Source: Verrucomicrobiota bacterium (GTDB lineage: Bacteria > Verrucomicrobiota > Verrucomicrobiia > Opitutales > Opitutaceae). From it: 6,464 nt of DNA. This document shows positions 1-5,947 of this stretch, piece after piece. The notes under the pieces are model-generated. The model was not told where the DNA came from. It did no database searches and saw only the letters and a program-made list of their open reading frames with translations. The position numbers were made by a program, and so were the translations under genes. How positions within the stretch are numbered: the first letter of the stretch is position 1; every line of letters begins with the position of its first letter. The stretch is from contig JAUPWC010000400.1 of assembly GCA_030916665.1 (NCBI GenBank), positions 1-6,464 on the forward strand. The letters run 5' to 3'.

Positions 1-389
1 AGGGGGCTCTGTTCTGTGGTGGTTGGCTTGACTCTCGGGGGAGGCTGTTTCGACGTTGTTTGACCGATCATCTTGCGGATAAGGAGGGCTTCGCCGTCGG
101 ACACCAGCGCACCGTCCTTCGCGCGGGCGTAGATGCTCTCCCTAGTTCCGATGTTCCACAAATCCACCCTGCGTTGCGGTTGGCACACTTTGTAGAGGAG
201 TCGCACGTGAATGCCGATCCGCATGCGGAAGAGATTCCGCACATTGCGCATCGGTTTGGCGTTGGGGTTCCTTGTGAAGGGGTCCGTTTCCAGGTTCTTG
301 AGCTGCCGATCTAGAATGGGGAAAATCTCTGTCGGCAGATGAGCCAAACCGTCTTTGAAGTGTCGGGTGAATGTCAGCGTATAGCTCAT
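1..389 (-). CDS. RelE/ParE-like toxin-fold domain protein, C-terminus cut by window edge
   Basis: The frame opens with ATG at 387-389 and stays open for 129 codons to the window edge, so the protein is partial. A possible ribosome binding site, AAGGTG, lies five bases before the ATG; it is the best one in the window. Residues 1-90 look like the RelE/ParE fold. There is an N-terminal strand (SYTLTFTRHF), a helix pair with a LPTEIFPILDRQLKNL pattern, and then strands resembling the family signature: RNLFRMRIGIHVRLLYKV (51-68) and VDLWNIGTRESIY (75-87). Known family members cleave ribosome-bound mRNA or poison gyrase. Residues 111-129 form a Pro/Thr/Lys-rich linker, beyond the usual 85-100 residue toxin length. 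The domain may therefore be fused to something further left, and some helicase-like proteins carry such an N-terminal domain. It starts 46 bases after pyrC with no antitoxin gene before it. It is about 55% GC in the stretch I counted, visibly lower than its neighbours. The assignment is by pattern only. Confidence 0.6.
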   Translation of the reverse strand, partial: MSYTLTFTRHFKDGLAHLPTEIFPILDRQLKNLETDPFTRNPNAKPMRNVRNLFRMRIGIHVRLLYKVCQPQRRVDLWNIGTRESIYARAKDGALVSDGEALLIRKMIGQTTSKQPPPRVKPTTTEQSP

Positions 390-435
390 GGTCGCACCTT
401 AGGCGCGCATTAGCCGAACTGAGGAGCCCAAGTCA

Positions 436-1722
436 TCACACCATCTTGCCGTTGTTGTAGACGACTTTGCCGGAGACTATCGTGGTCTTCACGCGGCCGG
501 TGAGGTTTTGTTTGTCCCAGGGGGAGTTGATGGACTTCGAGAAGGCGCCGTAGGTGTTGTAGAGCCAAGTCTCGGCGGGGTCGAAGAGGCACACGTCGGC
601 CACGGCGCCGGGGGCGAGCGTGCCGGCGGGGAGCTTCAGGATGTCGGCGGCCTTGCGGGTCATCAGGTCGATGACGTGGCTCAGCTGGAACTTTGACTTC
701 TTGACGAGGATGTCGAGGCACACGGGGAGGGCGGTCTCGAGGCCGATGATGCCGTTGGGGGCGTAGTCGAACTCGCGGTCCTTCTCCTCGGGGGCGTGCG
801 GGGCGTGGTCGGTGCCGATGCAGTCGAGCGTGCCGTCGCGCAGGCCGGCGATGATCGCCTTGCGGTCCTTCTCGGTGCGCAGCGGCGGGTTCATCTTGAA
901 ATGGGTGTCGTAGGTGCCGAGCGCTTCCTCGGTGAAGGCGATGTGGTGCGGCGTGGCTTCGGCGGTGACGTTGACGCCGTCCTTCTTCGCCTGGCGCATG
1001 AGCTCGACGGAGTGGGCCGAGCTGATGTGCTGCATGTGGATGTGCGCGCCGGTGTAGCGGGAGAGGATGATGTTGCGGGCGACGATGATGTCCTCGGCGG
1101 CGTGCGGCCAGCCCTTGAGGCCGAGGCGGGTGGAGACGACGCCCTCGTTCATCACGGCCTTCTCGGTCATGGACTCGTCCTGGCAGTGGTCGAGGATGGA
1201 GAGGCCGAACATCTTGGCGTATTCGACCGCGCGGTGCATGAGCTCGTTGGACTGCACGCAGAGTCCGTCGTCGGTGAGGGCGACGACGCCGGCCTTCTGG
1301 AGCGAGCCGTGCGGGGCGAGGGCCTGGCCCTTCATGCCGACGGTGATGCAGCCGGTGGGATAGACGTGGACGGGCGCGTTGGCGGCGACGGACTTGATGA
1401 GCGCAACGGTGCTGGCGTTGTCCACGACCGGCGAGGTGTTGGGCATGCACACCACGGTGGTGAACCCGCCCGCGGCGGCGGCCTGCGAGCCGGTGAGGAT
1501 GGTCTCCTTGTGCGTCTGGCCGGGTTCGCGGAAGTGGACGTGGATGTCGACGAGGCCGGGGCACACGACGAGGCCCTTGGCGTCGATGACCTTGGCGGTC
1601 TTTTTCTGCGCGGCGGTGAGCGATTTGACGAACTTGCCGTCGGCGATGAAGAGGTCGCCGGTTTTGTCCCGCTGCGAGGCGGGGTCGATGACGCGGCCGT
1701 TTTTGATGATCAGGGAAGACAT
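436..1722 (-). CDS. pyrC: Dihydroorotase, class I (PyrC)
   Basis: Catalyses the reversible cyclisation of N-carbamoyl-L-aspartate to L-dihydroorotate, the third step of cytosolic de novo pyrimidine synthesis. The 428-residue amidohydrolase matches the usual 420-430 residues of the long (class I) bacterial type. The metal and substrate residues are all visible: H61 and H63 with R65 in DIHVHFREPG (59-68), N95 in MPNT, the acidic pair D151/D152 in TDDG, H179 in LDHCQD, H232 in MQHIS, and D305 with H309 in GTDHAPH. It should thus be an active enzyme and not the degenerate PyrC' partner found with some ATCases. The ATG at 1720-1722 fits the family N-terminus (MSSLIIKNGRVIDP), but no Shine-Dalgarno sequence precedes it. 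It is the last pyr gene in the run and is separated from pyrB by 600 bases that hold an inserted cassette, so it may need its own promoter. Confidence 0.97.
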   Translation of the reverse strand: MSSLIIKNGRVIDPASQRDKTGDLFIADGKFVKSLTAAQKKTAKVIDAKGLVVCPGLVDIHVHFREPGQTHKETILTGSQAAAAGGFTTVVCMPNTSPVVDNASTVALIKSVAANAPVHVYPTGCITVGMKGQALAPHGSLQKAGVVALTDDGLCVQSNELMHRAVEYAKMFGLSILDHCQDESMTEKAVMNEGVVSTRLGLKGWPHAAEDIIVARNIILSRYTGAHIHMQHISSAHSVELMRQAKKDGVNVTAEATPHHIAFTEEALGTYDTHFKMNPPLRTEKDRKAIIAGLRDGTLDCIGTDHAPHAPEEKDREFDYAPNGIIGLETALPVCLDILVKKSKFQLSHVIDLMTRKAADILKLPAGTLAPGAVADVCLFDPAETWLYNTYGAFSKSINSPWDKQNLTGRVKTTIVSGKVVYNNGKMV

Positions 1723-1728
1723 GAGAGG

Positions 1729-1760
1729 TTAGCCACAGATGATACGGATGACAGGGGATT
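1729..1760. repeat. Fragment of a dispersed CACGGATG-like repeat upstream of pyrC
   Basis: This stretch reads TTAGCCACAGATG, then ATACGGATG, then ACAGGGGATT on the plus strand. It is a run of short imperfect units ending in GATG or GATT, unlike coding sequence. A diverged relative lies just before recN (6369-6396, opposite orientation). It occupies most of the 39 bases between the pyrC start and the left inverted repeat of the cassette. From general acquaintance with such genomes it looks like a common intergenic repeat, but copy number cannot be judged here. Confidence 0.45.
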
Positions 1761-1761
1761 G

Positions 1762-1789
1762 GCCACAAAAGGCACAGAAGGCGCAAAAA
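1762..1789 (+). repeat. Left inverted repeat of the cassette, built of 9-base units
   Basis: Reads as three consecutive 9-mers, GCCACAAAA, GGCACAGAA and GGCGCAAAA, followed by further A residues. The reverse complement of 2281-2308 matches it at 27 of 28 positions; the single difference is G versus A at the tenth base. Its A-run is also the U-tract of a possible terminator for the GxxExxR gene. Confidence 0.85.
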
Positions 1790-1811
1790 AAGGCAGGGGA
1801 ATTGGGCTGCC
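1785..1811 (-). terminator. Possible intrinsic terminator after the GxxExxR gene
   Basis: On the minus strand, seven bases after the GxxExxR stop codon, GGCAG (1807-1811) can pair with CTGCC (1792-1796) across a 10-base loop. A run of seven T (1785-1791) follows immediately. The stem is short (5 bp, 6 with a G-T pair) but the T-run is uninterrupted. If it works, read-through from pyrB into pyrC would be reduced. The T-run belongs to the repeat, so the resemblance may be accidental. Confidence 0.35.
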
Positions 1812-1818
1812 CATGGGA

Positions 1819-2205
1819 TCAGTCACCTTGGCGGAAGATATATTTGTGGAATTGGATTCGGGGAGAGCCGAAGTTGATGAGCATGCCGTGCTCAAGGCGC
1901 GAAGCACGCAGGTAGCCGAGAACTTGGGCGGTGTGCTCTTCAACGAGCGTGCGCACAGCTTTGAGCTCGATGATGAACTCCTGATTGACGACCAAGTCCG
2001 CGAGGAATTCGCCCAGCGGGCTGCCGTCTTCGTCGTGAACCGCGATGGGCACCTGCTGCTCGACCGAGAGGCCTTTCTTGCGGAGGCGATTGCGGAGGGA
2101 GTTTTCGTAAACTTTCTCATTGTGCCCATGACGGAGGAAGGTGTGGGCTTCGAAGGCCGTCTGACGAATGGTGTCTGCAAGTTGCAGGGCGGTGGGCTCG
2201 TTCAT
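1819..2205 (-). CDS. GxxExxR family protein (PD-(D/E)xK-like)
   Basis: A 128-residue protein of the GxxExxR family (Pfam PF13366 type). Its biochemical function is not established; its core resembles PD-(D/E)xK nucleases. Visible marks are the helix HGHNEKVYENSLRNRL (26-41) with G27, E30 and Y33, then the strand motif PIAV (53-56), GEFLADLVV with D70, IIELKAV with E80 and K82 as the ExK pair, the helix EEHTAQVLGYLR with Q94, and the terminal strand GMLINFGSP (107-115). The frame is open further upstream, to 2310, but those 35 codons are low-complexity translation of the flanking repeat (PQKAQKAQKQ). I therefore chose the ATG at 2203-2205, where family similarity begins (MNEPT). No Shine-Dalgarno sequence is visible. 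The gene lies in the same orientation as pyrB and pyrC but is bounded by inverted repeats. It has no evident link to pyrimidine metabolism and looks like cargo or a selfish unit. Confidence 0.92.
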   Translation of the reverse strand: MNEPTALQLADTIRQTAFEAHTFLRHGHNEKVYENSLRNRLRKKGLSVEQQVPIAVHDEDGSPLGEFLADLVVNQEFIIELKAVRTLVEEHTAQVLGYLRASRLEHGMLINFGSPRIQFHKYIFRQGD

Positions 2206-2245
2206 GTTTGCGCTTTGGGTGCATGTTTTGAGGCCCGTTTGGAAA

Positions 2246-2251
2246 ATTAAA
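2246..2251 (-). promoter_or_regulatory. Candidate -10 box inside the cassette
   Basis: TTTAAT on the minus strand matches TATAAT at five of six bases and lies in the AT-richest part of the cassette, about 40 bases before the GxxExxR ATG. A small hairpin (CGGTT 2253-2257 with AACCG 2263-2267) sits directly upstream of it. No good -35 is visible, so this is only a weak suggestion that the cassette gene is transcribed on its own. Confidence 0.2.
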
Positions 2252-2280
2252 CCGGTTAGTGAAACCGAGATTGTGGTCTG

Positions 2281-2308
2281 TTTTTGCGCCTTCTGTGCTT
2301 TTTGTGGC
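2281..2308 (-). repeat. Right inverted repeat of the cassette
   Basis: Read on the minus strand it begins GCCACAAAAAGCACAG and ends GGCGCAAAAA, the inverted counterpart of 1762-1789 with one mismatch in 28. It begins 14 bases downstream of the pyrB stop. Translated in the frame of the downstream gene it yields repetitive QKAQKAQKQ, which is why the longer start of that gene is rejected. Confidence 0.85.
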
Positions 2309-2322
2309 AAAAATGATTGGGG

Positions 2323-3270
2323 TTACTCCACCGGGGTCAGCACATGTTCCGGTTGGCCGCCGGCGCAGAGGTAGAGGACGGCCATGCGGACGGCGATGCC
2401 GTTGGTGACCTGCTGGAGGATCACGCTGCGGTCGGAGTCGGCGATGTCGGAGTCGATCTCGACGCCGCGGTTGATCGGGCCGGGGTGCATGATGATGGCG
2501 CCGGGTTTCACCCAACTGGCGCGGGTGTAGTTGAGGCCGAACATGCTGGTGTATTCGCCGAGCGACGGGAAATGACTGGAGCCCTGACGTTCGTGCTGGA
2601 TGCGCAGGAGCATGACGACGTCGGCGTCGGCGAGGGCTTCGCGGAGGTTGTGCGACACGCGCACACCCATGGACTCGAACCAGTGCGGCACGAGGGTGGA
2701 CGGGCCCACGATGGTGACGTCGGCGCCGAGCTTGGTCAGGGCGTGGATGTTCGAGCGGGCGACGCGGCTGAAGAGAATGTCGCCCAAGATGACAACCTTG
2801 CGGCCCTTCAGGTCGCCGAGCTTCTCGCGCATGGTGAACACGTCGAGCAGCGCCTGCGTGGGATGCTCATGCGCGCCGTCACCGGCGTTCACCACCGGGA
2901 TGCCGAGGACCTTGCTGAGGTAGAGCGGGGAGCCGGAGGCGGCGTGGCGGAGCACGATCATGTCGGCGTGCAGCGCCTGGATGTTCTGCGCGGTGTCGCG
3001 CAGCGTCTCGCCCTTGGTCGTGCTGGAGGCGGCGGCGTCGAAGGAGATGACGTCGGCGCTCAGGAGCTTGGCGGCCATCTCGAAGGAGATGCGCGTGCGC
3101 GTGCTCGGCTCGAGGAAGAGGTTGACGATGGTCTTGCCGCGCAGGGCGGGGACCTTCTTGACCTTGCGGTCGAGGATGCGGCGGAACGCGCCGGCGGTGG
3201 CGAGGATCTGCTCGATCTCGCTGCGCTTGAGTTCCTCGATGGTGAGGAGGTGTTTGCGATGCCAGGGCAC
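2323..3270 (-). CDS. pyrB: Aspartate carbamoyltransferase catalytic subunit (PyrB)
   Basis: Transfers the carbamoyl group of carbamoyl phosphate to L-aspartate, the committed step of UMP synthesis; cytosolic. At 315 residues it has normal length. The active-site elements are all present: EPSTRTR (54-60) for carbamoyl phosphate, the 80s loop STTKGET with K86, RH at 108-109, GAHEHPTQ with H136 and Q139, R169 in LFSRVARSN, R223 in MLLRIQ, and MHPGPINRG (261-269). The last motif and the overall length resemble the unregulated Bacillus-type catalytic chain, and no pyrI regulatory gene follows. The start is GTG at 3268-3270. It is chosen because the sequence WHRKHLLTIEEL fits the family N-terminus; no ATG is nearby and no Shine-Dalgarno sequence is visible. 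It follows pyrR after 43 bases and surely shares its transcript. With an intact class I PyrC nearby, an Aquifex-like PyrB-PyrC assembly is possible but is inference. Confidence 0.97.
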   Translation of the reverse strand: MPWHRKHLLTIEELKRSEIEQILATAGAFRRILDRKVKKVPALRGKTIVNLFLEPSTRTRISFEMAAKLLSADVISFDAAASSTTKGETLRDTAQNIQALHADMIVLRHAASGSPLYLSKVLGIPVVNAGDGAHEHPTQALLDVFTMREKLGDLKGRKVVILGDILFSRVARSNIHALTKLGADVTIVGPSTLVPHWFESMGVRVSHNLREALADADVVMLLRIQHERQGSSHFPSLGEYTSMFGLNYTRASWVKPGAIIMHPGPINRGVEIDSDIADSDRSVILQQVTNGIAVRMAVLYLCAGGQPEHVLTPVE

Positions 3271-3313
3271 GGGGGCGAAGTTGAAGTTTAAGGGGAAAGT
3301 GTAAGGGAGATAA

Positions 3314-3871
3314 TCAGGACCGCGCGGGCTTCGCTTTTTTGGCGGATTCGGTGACGAGCGTGTCGCGCTTCGGGTCGTCGGGGTCGAGGCGGACGCGGAC
3401 CTTCTCGTCGTCGTAGGCGACGAGGGCGATGCCGGTGTAGGCGGCGGCGACGGGCAGGAGACGGCCGCCGCGGTCCACGAGCACGGCCAGTTCGACGCTG
3501 GCGGGGCGGCCGTGGTCGAAGAGCTCGTCGAGGGCGGCCTTCACGGTGCGACCGGAGTGGAGCACGTCGTCGGCGAGGATCACGGTGGCGCCGTTGACGT
3601 CGTGCGGGATGATCGTCGGCGCATGTTCCTTGGGGATCGGGTTGGCGCCGATGTCGTCGCGGTGGAAGGAGATGTCGAGCGTGCCGATGCCGGGCTGGAG
3701 GCCGGCCTTTTTCAGACGCTCAATGAGGCGGCGGGCGAACTCCACGCCGCCGTTGGCGATGCCGAGGATCAGGAGGCGGGCGGCGCCGGCGTGACGGGTG
3801 GCAATGGCGGACGCGACGCGATCAATCGCTTGGTGGATGGTTTTGGCGTCGTGCTTCGGGGAGGTGGCCAC
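3314..3871 (-). CDS. pyrR: Pyrimidine operon regulator / uracil phosphoribosyltransferase (PyrR)
   Basis: PyrR proteins make UMP from uracil and PRPP and, in Gram-positive bacteria, bind pyr leader RNA to attenuate the operon when UMP is high. Here (185-residue numbering) the type I PRTase signature VILADDVLHSGRT (97-109) with D101/D102 is clear. Also family-typical are LGIANGGVEFARRL (36-49), DISFHRDD (66-73) and AVLVDRGGRLLP (129-140). The C-terminus carries a short Lys/Ala-rich tail. Start choice: the frame is open to a TTG at 3947-3949 (211 residues), but its extra 26 residues are Pro/Thr-rich and unlike the family, and that TTG abuts the palindrome at 3950-4027. The GTG at 3869-3871 gives the usual length of about 180. 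Neither has a Shine-Dalgarno sequence. It is first in the pyr run and 43 bases before pyrB, so control of pyrBC by PyrR is expected. Whether it acts on RNA in this phylum is inference. Confidence 0.93.
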   Translation of the reverse strand: MATSPKHDAKTIHQAIDRVASAIATRHAGAARLLILGIANGGVEFARRLIERLKKAGLQPGIGTLDISFHRDDIGANPIPKEHAPTIIPHDVNGATVILADDVLHSGRTVKAALDELFDHGRPASVELAVLVDRGGRLLPVAAAYTGIALVAYDDEKVRVRLDPDDPKRDTLVTESAKKAKPARS

Positions 3872-3949
3872 GAACCCAAGGTTGTGGGAGGTGGTGCTTG
3901 GCTCGTCCAGCGCAAAGGCGGTCGGGGGCGGATGGTTCGTGCTGTCCAA

Positions 3950-4027
3950 GGTGGAGCGACCTGCTCCTCAGGACGCTTTAGATCGAAGCGGGTGTCCTCA
4001 GCGCATTGGGGAGCAATGCGCTCCACC
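3950..4027. repeat. 78-base nested palindrome between the histidine kinase and pyrR
   Basis: The outer arms GGTGGAGCG (3950-3958) and CGCTCCACC (4019-4027) are perfect complements. Inside them TGCTCC (3962-3967) pairs with GGAGCA (4010-4015), AGGAC (3970-3974) with GTCCT (3994-3998), and CGCTT with AAGCG (3986-3990) around the apex. A competing local hairpin, GCGCATTG (4001-4008) with CAATGCGC (4014-4021), uses bases of the outer and second arms, so the two folds exclude each other. It fills almost the whole 91-base gap between the kinase stop and the TTG at 3949. No T-run follows on either strand, so it is not a standard terminator. It could be a REP-like dispersed element or part of the pyr leader. 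Confidence 0.75.
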
Positions 4028-4040
4028 TGCGGACTCTCGC

Positions 4041-5927
4041 TCAGGGCATCGGGTGCAGCCAGCGGGTGAGGCAGGTCTGGAGCGTCTCGGTGCGCACAGG
4101 TTTGGTGATGAAGTCGTCCATGCCGGCGGCGAGACACGCGGCGCGGTCCTCGGGGCGGGCGTTGGCGGTGAGGGCCACGATGGGGAGATCGCGGCCGGCG
4201 GCCATGAGCCGGGCGCGGCGGGTCGTTTCGAGGCCGTCGATGCCGGGCAACTGGCAATCCATGAGCACGAGGTCCCACTGGCCGGCCTCGATGGCGGTGA
4301 GGCCGGCCTGGCCGTCGGCCACGACATGACACTGGAGCCCGAGACGCTGGAGCATGAGCGTGATGACGCGCTGGTTCACGACATCGTCCTCCACCACGAG
4401 GATGCGGGCGTCCACATGCCGGGGCCAGGGGGCGTTGGTGGCGAAGGGCAGGGCGGTCTCCCGGCCCTTGGCCACGGGCAGCGAAAGGATGAACTCGAAC
4501 ATCGAGCCCTCGCCCGGGTTGCTTTGGACGGTGATCGAGCCGCCCATGCCTTGCACGAGGCGCTGCGAGATGGCGAGGCCGAGACCGGAACCGCCGTATT
4601 TGCGGCTCATGGAACTGTCAGCCTGCTTGAACGGCTCGAAGAGATGCGCGCGCGTTTCCTCGTCCATGCCGATGCCGTGGTCGCGCACGCGCACGGTCAG
4701 CCGCAGCGTGCCGGCGGTGGCGGTGTCGCCCGTCATATCCAGGGAGATGTCGCCGTGCTCGGAAAATTTCACGGCGTTGCCCACGAGGTTGAGCAGCACC
4801 TGGCGCACGCGCATGGGGTCGCCGAGGACGCGGGTGCGGGACTTCTCGTCGGCGGAGAACTTCAGCTCAAGGGACTTCGCCGCGGAGCGGGGCTGCATGA
4901 GGGCGACGATGTCCTCGCCCACGCTCGCCGGGCGGAAGGGGATGGACTCGTAGTCGAGGCGGCCGCTCTCGATCTTGGAGAAATCGAGGATGTCGTTCAG
5001 GATGCGGAGGAGCGAGTCGGCGGAACGCGCGGCGGTCTCGACCTGCTCGCGCTGGGCGGCGGTGAGGCTGGCGGTGTTGAGCAGGTCGAGCATGCCGAGG
5101 ATGCCGTTCATCGGCGTGCGGATCTCGTGGCTCATCGTGGCGAGGAAGTCGCTCTTGGCCTGGTTGGCGCCTTCGGCGCGCTCCTTGGCGGCGCGCAGAT
5201 CCGACTCGGCCTGCCGCCGGTGGGCGATCTCGGCACTGAGCTCACGGTTGAGGGCGGCGGCCTGGCGCTGTTTTACGCCGAGCTCGGCGGCCAGCGCGGC
5301 GGATTCGAAGCCGTGGCGCAGGGAGTTGCTCAGGCTCAGGTGATAGCTGCGCGCCATCGCGATGAGAAAGGCGGTGTAGAAGCTGGCCAGCAGTCCCATG
5401 ATGGTCTGCGTGGTGGTGCCGCCCTGAAACATGCGGACGACGAGCGGCAGCAGGCTAAGGGCCTGGAAGGACCAGCAAGCCGTGAGATTGGGGCCGAGCG
5501 AACGGGTGGCGCCGGCCGTGATGCCCGCCACCACAAGGATGAGCAGCGGCAGTTCGTCGTTGCGCAGAATTGGGTAGAAAAACCACGCGGCAAAGCCCCA
5601 GCCCAGACCGGTGAAAGCGGCGCCGAGCGCGAACTGCCGGCCCCAAGGCCGATGTCGGCCGGGCTTCGGCGGTTGTCGGCGGTAGAGCGATGCTCCCACA
5701 CCGCGCAACGACACCACCGTCAGCATATAGACAAGCCAGACCCAGACGAGGGTCGGCGAAGGTGATTGGACGGCCACCCACGCGAGGCCGCCCGTGGCGA
5801 TCAGCGTGGCGACCAAGCCGGACCGCAGATCGTAGTAGCCTAGGCGGACCAGTTCGGCTGTCACGCGTAGCGCGCTGTCGGAGGCTGGAACGGGCGCCAT
5901 TGAGTCCATGCGCTCAAAACTAGTCAC
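4041..5927 (-). CDS. Membrane-bound hybrid sensor histidine kinase/response regulator
   Basis: A 628-residue inner-membrane signalling protein; its signal and target are unknown. Residues 35-193 hold about six hydrophobic segments (near 35-53, 59-77, 100-120, 125-142, 148-166 and 175-193) with no sizeable outside loop, so any signal is probably sensed in or near the membrane. A helical linker likely to form a coiled coil follows (205-256). The HisKA domain has the phospho-accepting H267 in [10 protein letters not shown]. The ATPase domain shows the N-box NLVGNAVKF (380-388), G1 box DHGIGM (416-421), F-box FEPFKQ (430-435) and G2 box GGSGLGL (445-451). A complete receiver domain (507-624) has E513/D514/D515, phospho-acceptor D557, T587 and K609. 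No Hpt or output domain follows, so a separate phosphotransfer partner is expected. The GTG at 5925-5927 gives the longest form; ATG at 5909 or 5900 are equally plausible. The gene lies upstream of pyrR in the same direction, separated by a palindrome. Confidence 0.96.
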   Translation of the reverse strand: MTSFERMDSMAPVPASDSALRVTAELVRLGYYDLRSGLVATLIATGGLAWVAVQSPSPTLVWVWLVYMLTVVSLRGVGASLYRRQPPKPGRHRPWGRQFALGAAFTGLGWGFAAWFFYPILRNDELPLLILVVAGITAGATRSLGPNLTACWSFQALSLLPLVVRMFQGGTTTQTIMGLLASFYTAFLIAMARSYHLSLSNSLRHGFESAALAAELGVKQRQAAALNRELSAEIAHRRQAESDLRAAKERAEGANQAKSDFLATMSHEIRTPMNGILGMLDLLNTASLTAAQREQVETAARSADSLLRILNDILDFSKIESGRLDYESIPFRPASVGEDIVALMQPRSAAKSLELKFSADEKSRTRVLGDPMRVRQVLLNLVGNAVKFSEHGDISLDMTGDTATAGTLRLTVRVRDHGIGMDEETRAHLFEPFKQADSSMSRKYGGSGLGLAISQRLVQGMGGSITVQSNPGEGSMFEFILSLPVAKGRETALPFATNAPWPRHVDARILVVEDDVVNQRVITLMLQRLGLQCHVVADGQAGLTAIEAGQWDLVLMDCQLPGIDGLETTRRARLMAAGRDLPIVALTANARPEDRAACLAAGMDDFITKPVRTETLQTCLTRWLHPMP

Positions 5928-5947
5928 GCGGCCATAGCGGGAAAAGG

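Larger units (their letters stand above)
1762..2308. mobile_element. Inverted-repeat-bounded cassette carrying the GxxExxR gene
   Basis: A 547-base unit bounded by 28-base inverted repeats that match at 27 of 28 positions. It contains one gene (1819-2205) and lies between pyrB and pyrC, so it splits what would otherwise be a tight pyrRBC run. The right end is only 14 bases past the pyrB stop. No transposase is present, so if mobile it would have to be moved in trans or spread by recombination between repeats. A short word, GATTGG, occurs at 1757-1762 and 2315-2320, but it is not in matching position relative to the ends and is not a convincing target duplication. That the unit is an insertion is inference from its ends, its content and the broken operon. 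Confidence 0.5.

Noticed and set aside
410..1786. A 458-codon minus-strand frame overlapping pyrC
   Set aside because: Arg/His/Pro-rich shadow of pyrC in another frame; pyrC itself shows every catalytic residue.
796..2250. A 484-codon open frame on the plus strand opposite pyrC and the GxxExxR gene
   Set aside because: Low-complexity Gly/Asp/Val/Arg composition, spans two unrelated minus-strand genes, and has no start signal or family resemblance.
2206..2310. Extension of the GxxExxR gene to an ATG at 2310
   Set aside because: The added residues are translation of the flanking inverted repeat and do not resemble the family N-terminus.
1757..2320. GATTGG at both outer edges of the cassette as a target-site duplication
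   Set aside because: The left copy overlaps the repeat edge while the right copy is six bases away from it; a six-base match in such sequence is weak.
2317..3291. A 324-codon plus-strand frame opposite pyrB
   Set aside because: Shadow of pyrB; repetitive Gly/Asp/Val/Glu-rich sequence with no recognisable motif.
3950..4027. The palindrome as an intrinsic terminator of the kinase gene
   Set aside because: No T-run follows the stem on the minus strand, and the arms are interrupted by unpaired blocks.
3798..5765. A 655-codon open frame on the plus strand opposite the histidine kinase
   Set aside because: Its protein is rich in Gly, Ala, His, Val and Glu with no domain pattern. It mirrors the codon structure of the GC-rich kinase gene, whose own motifs are complete.
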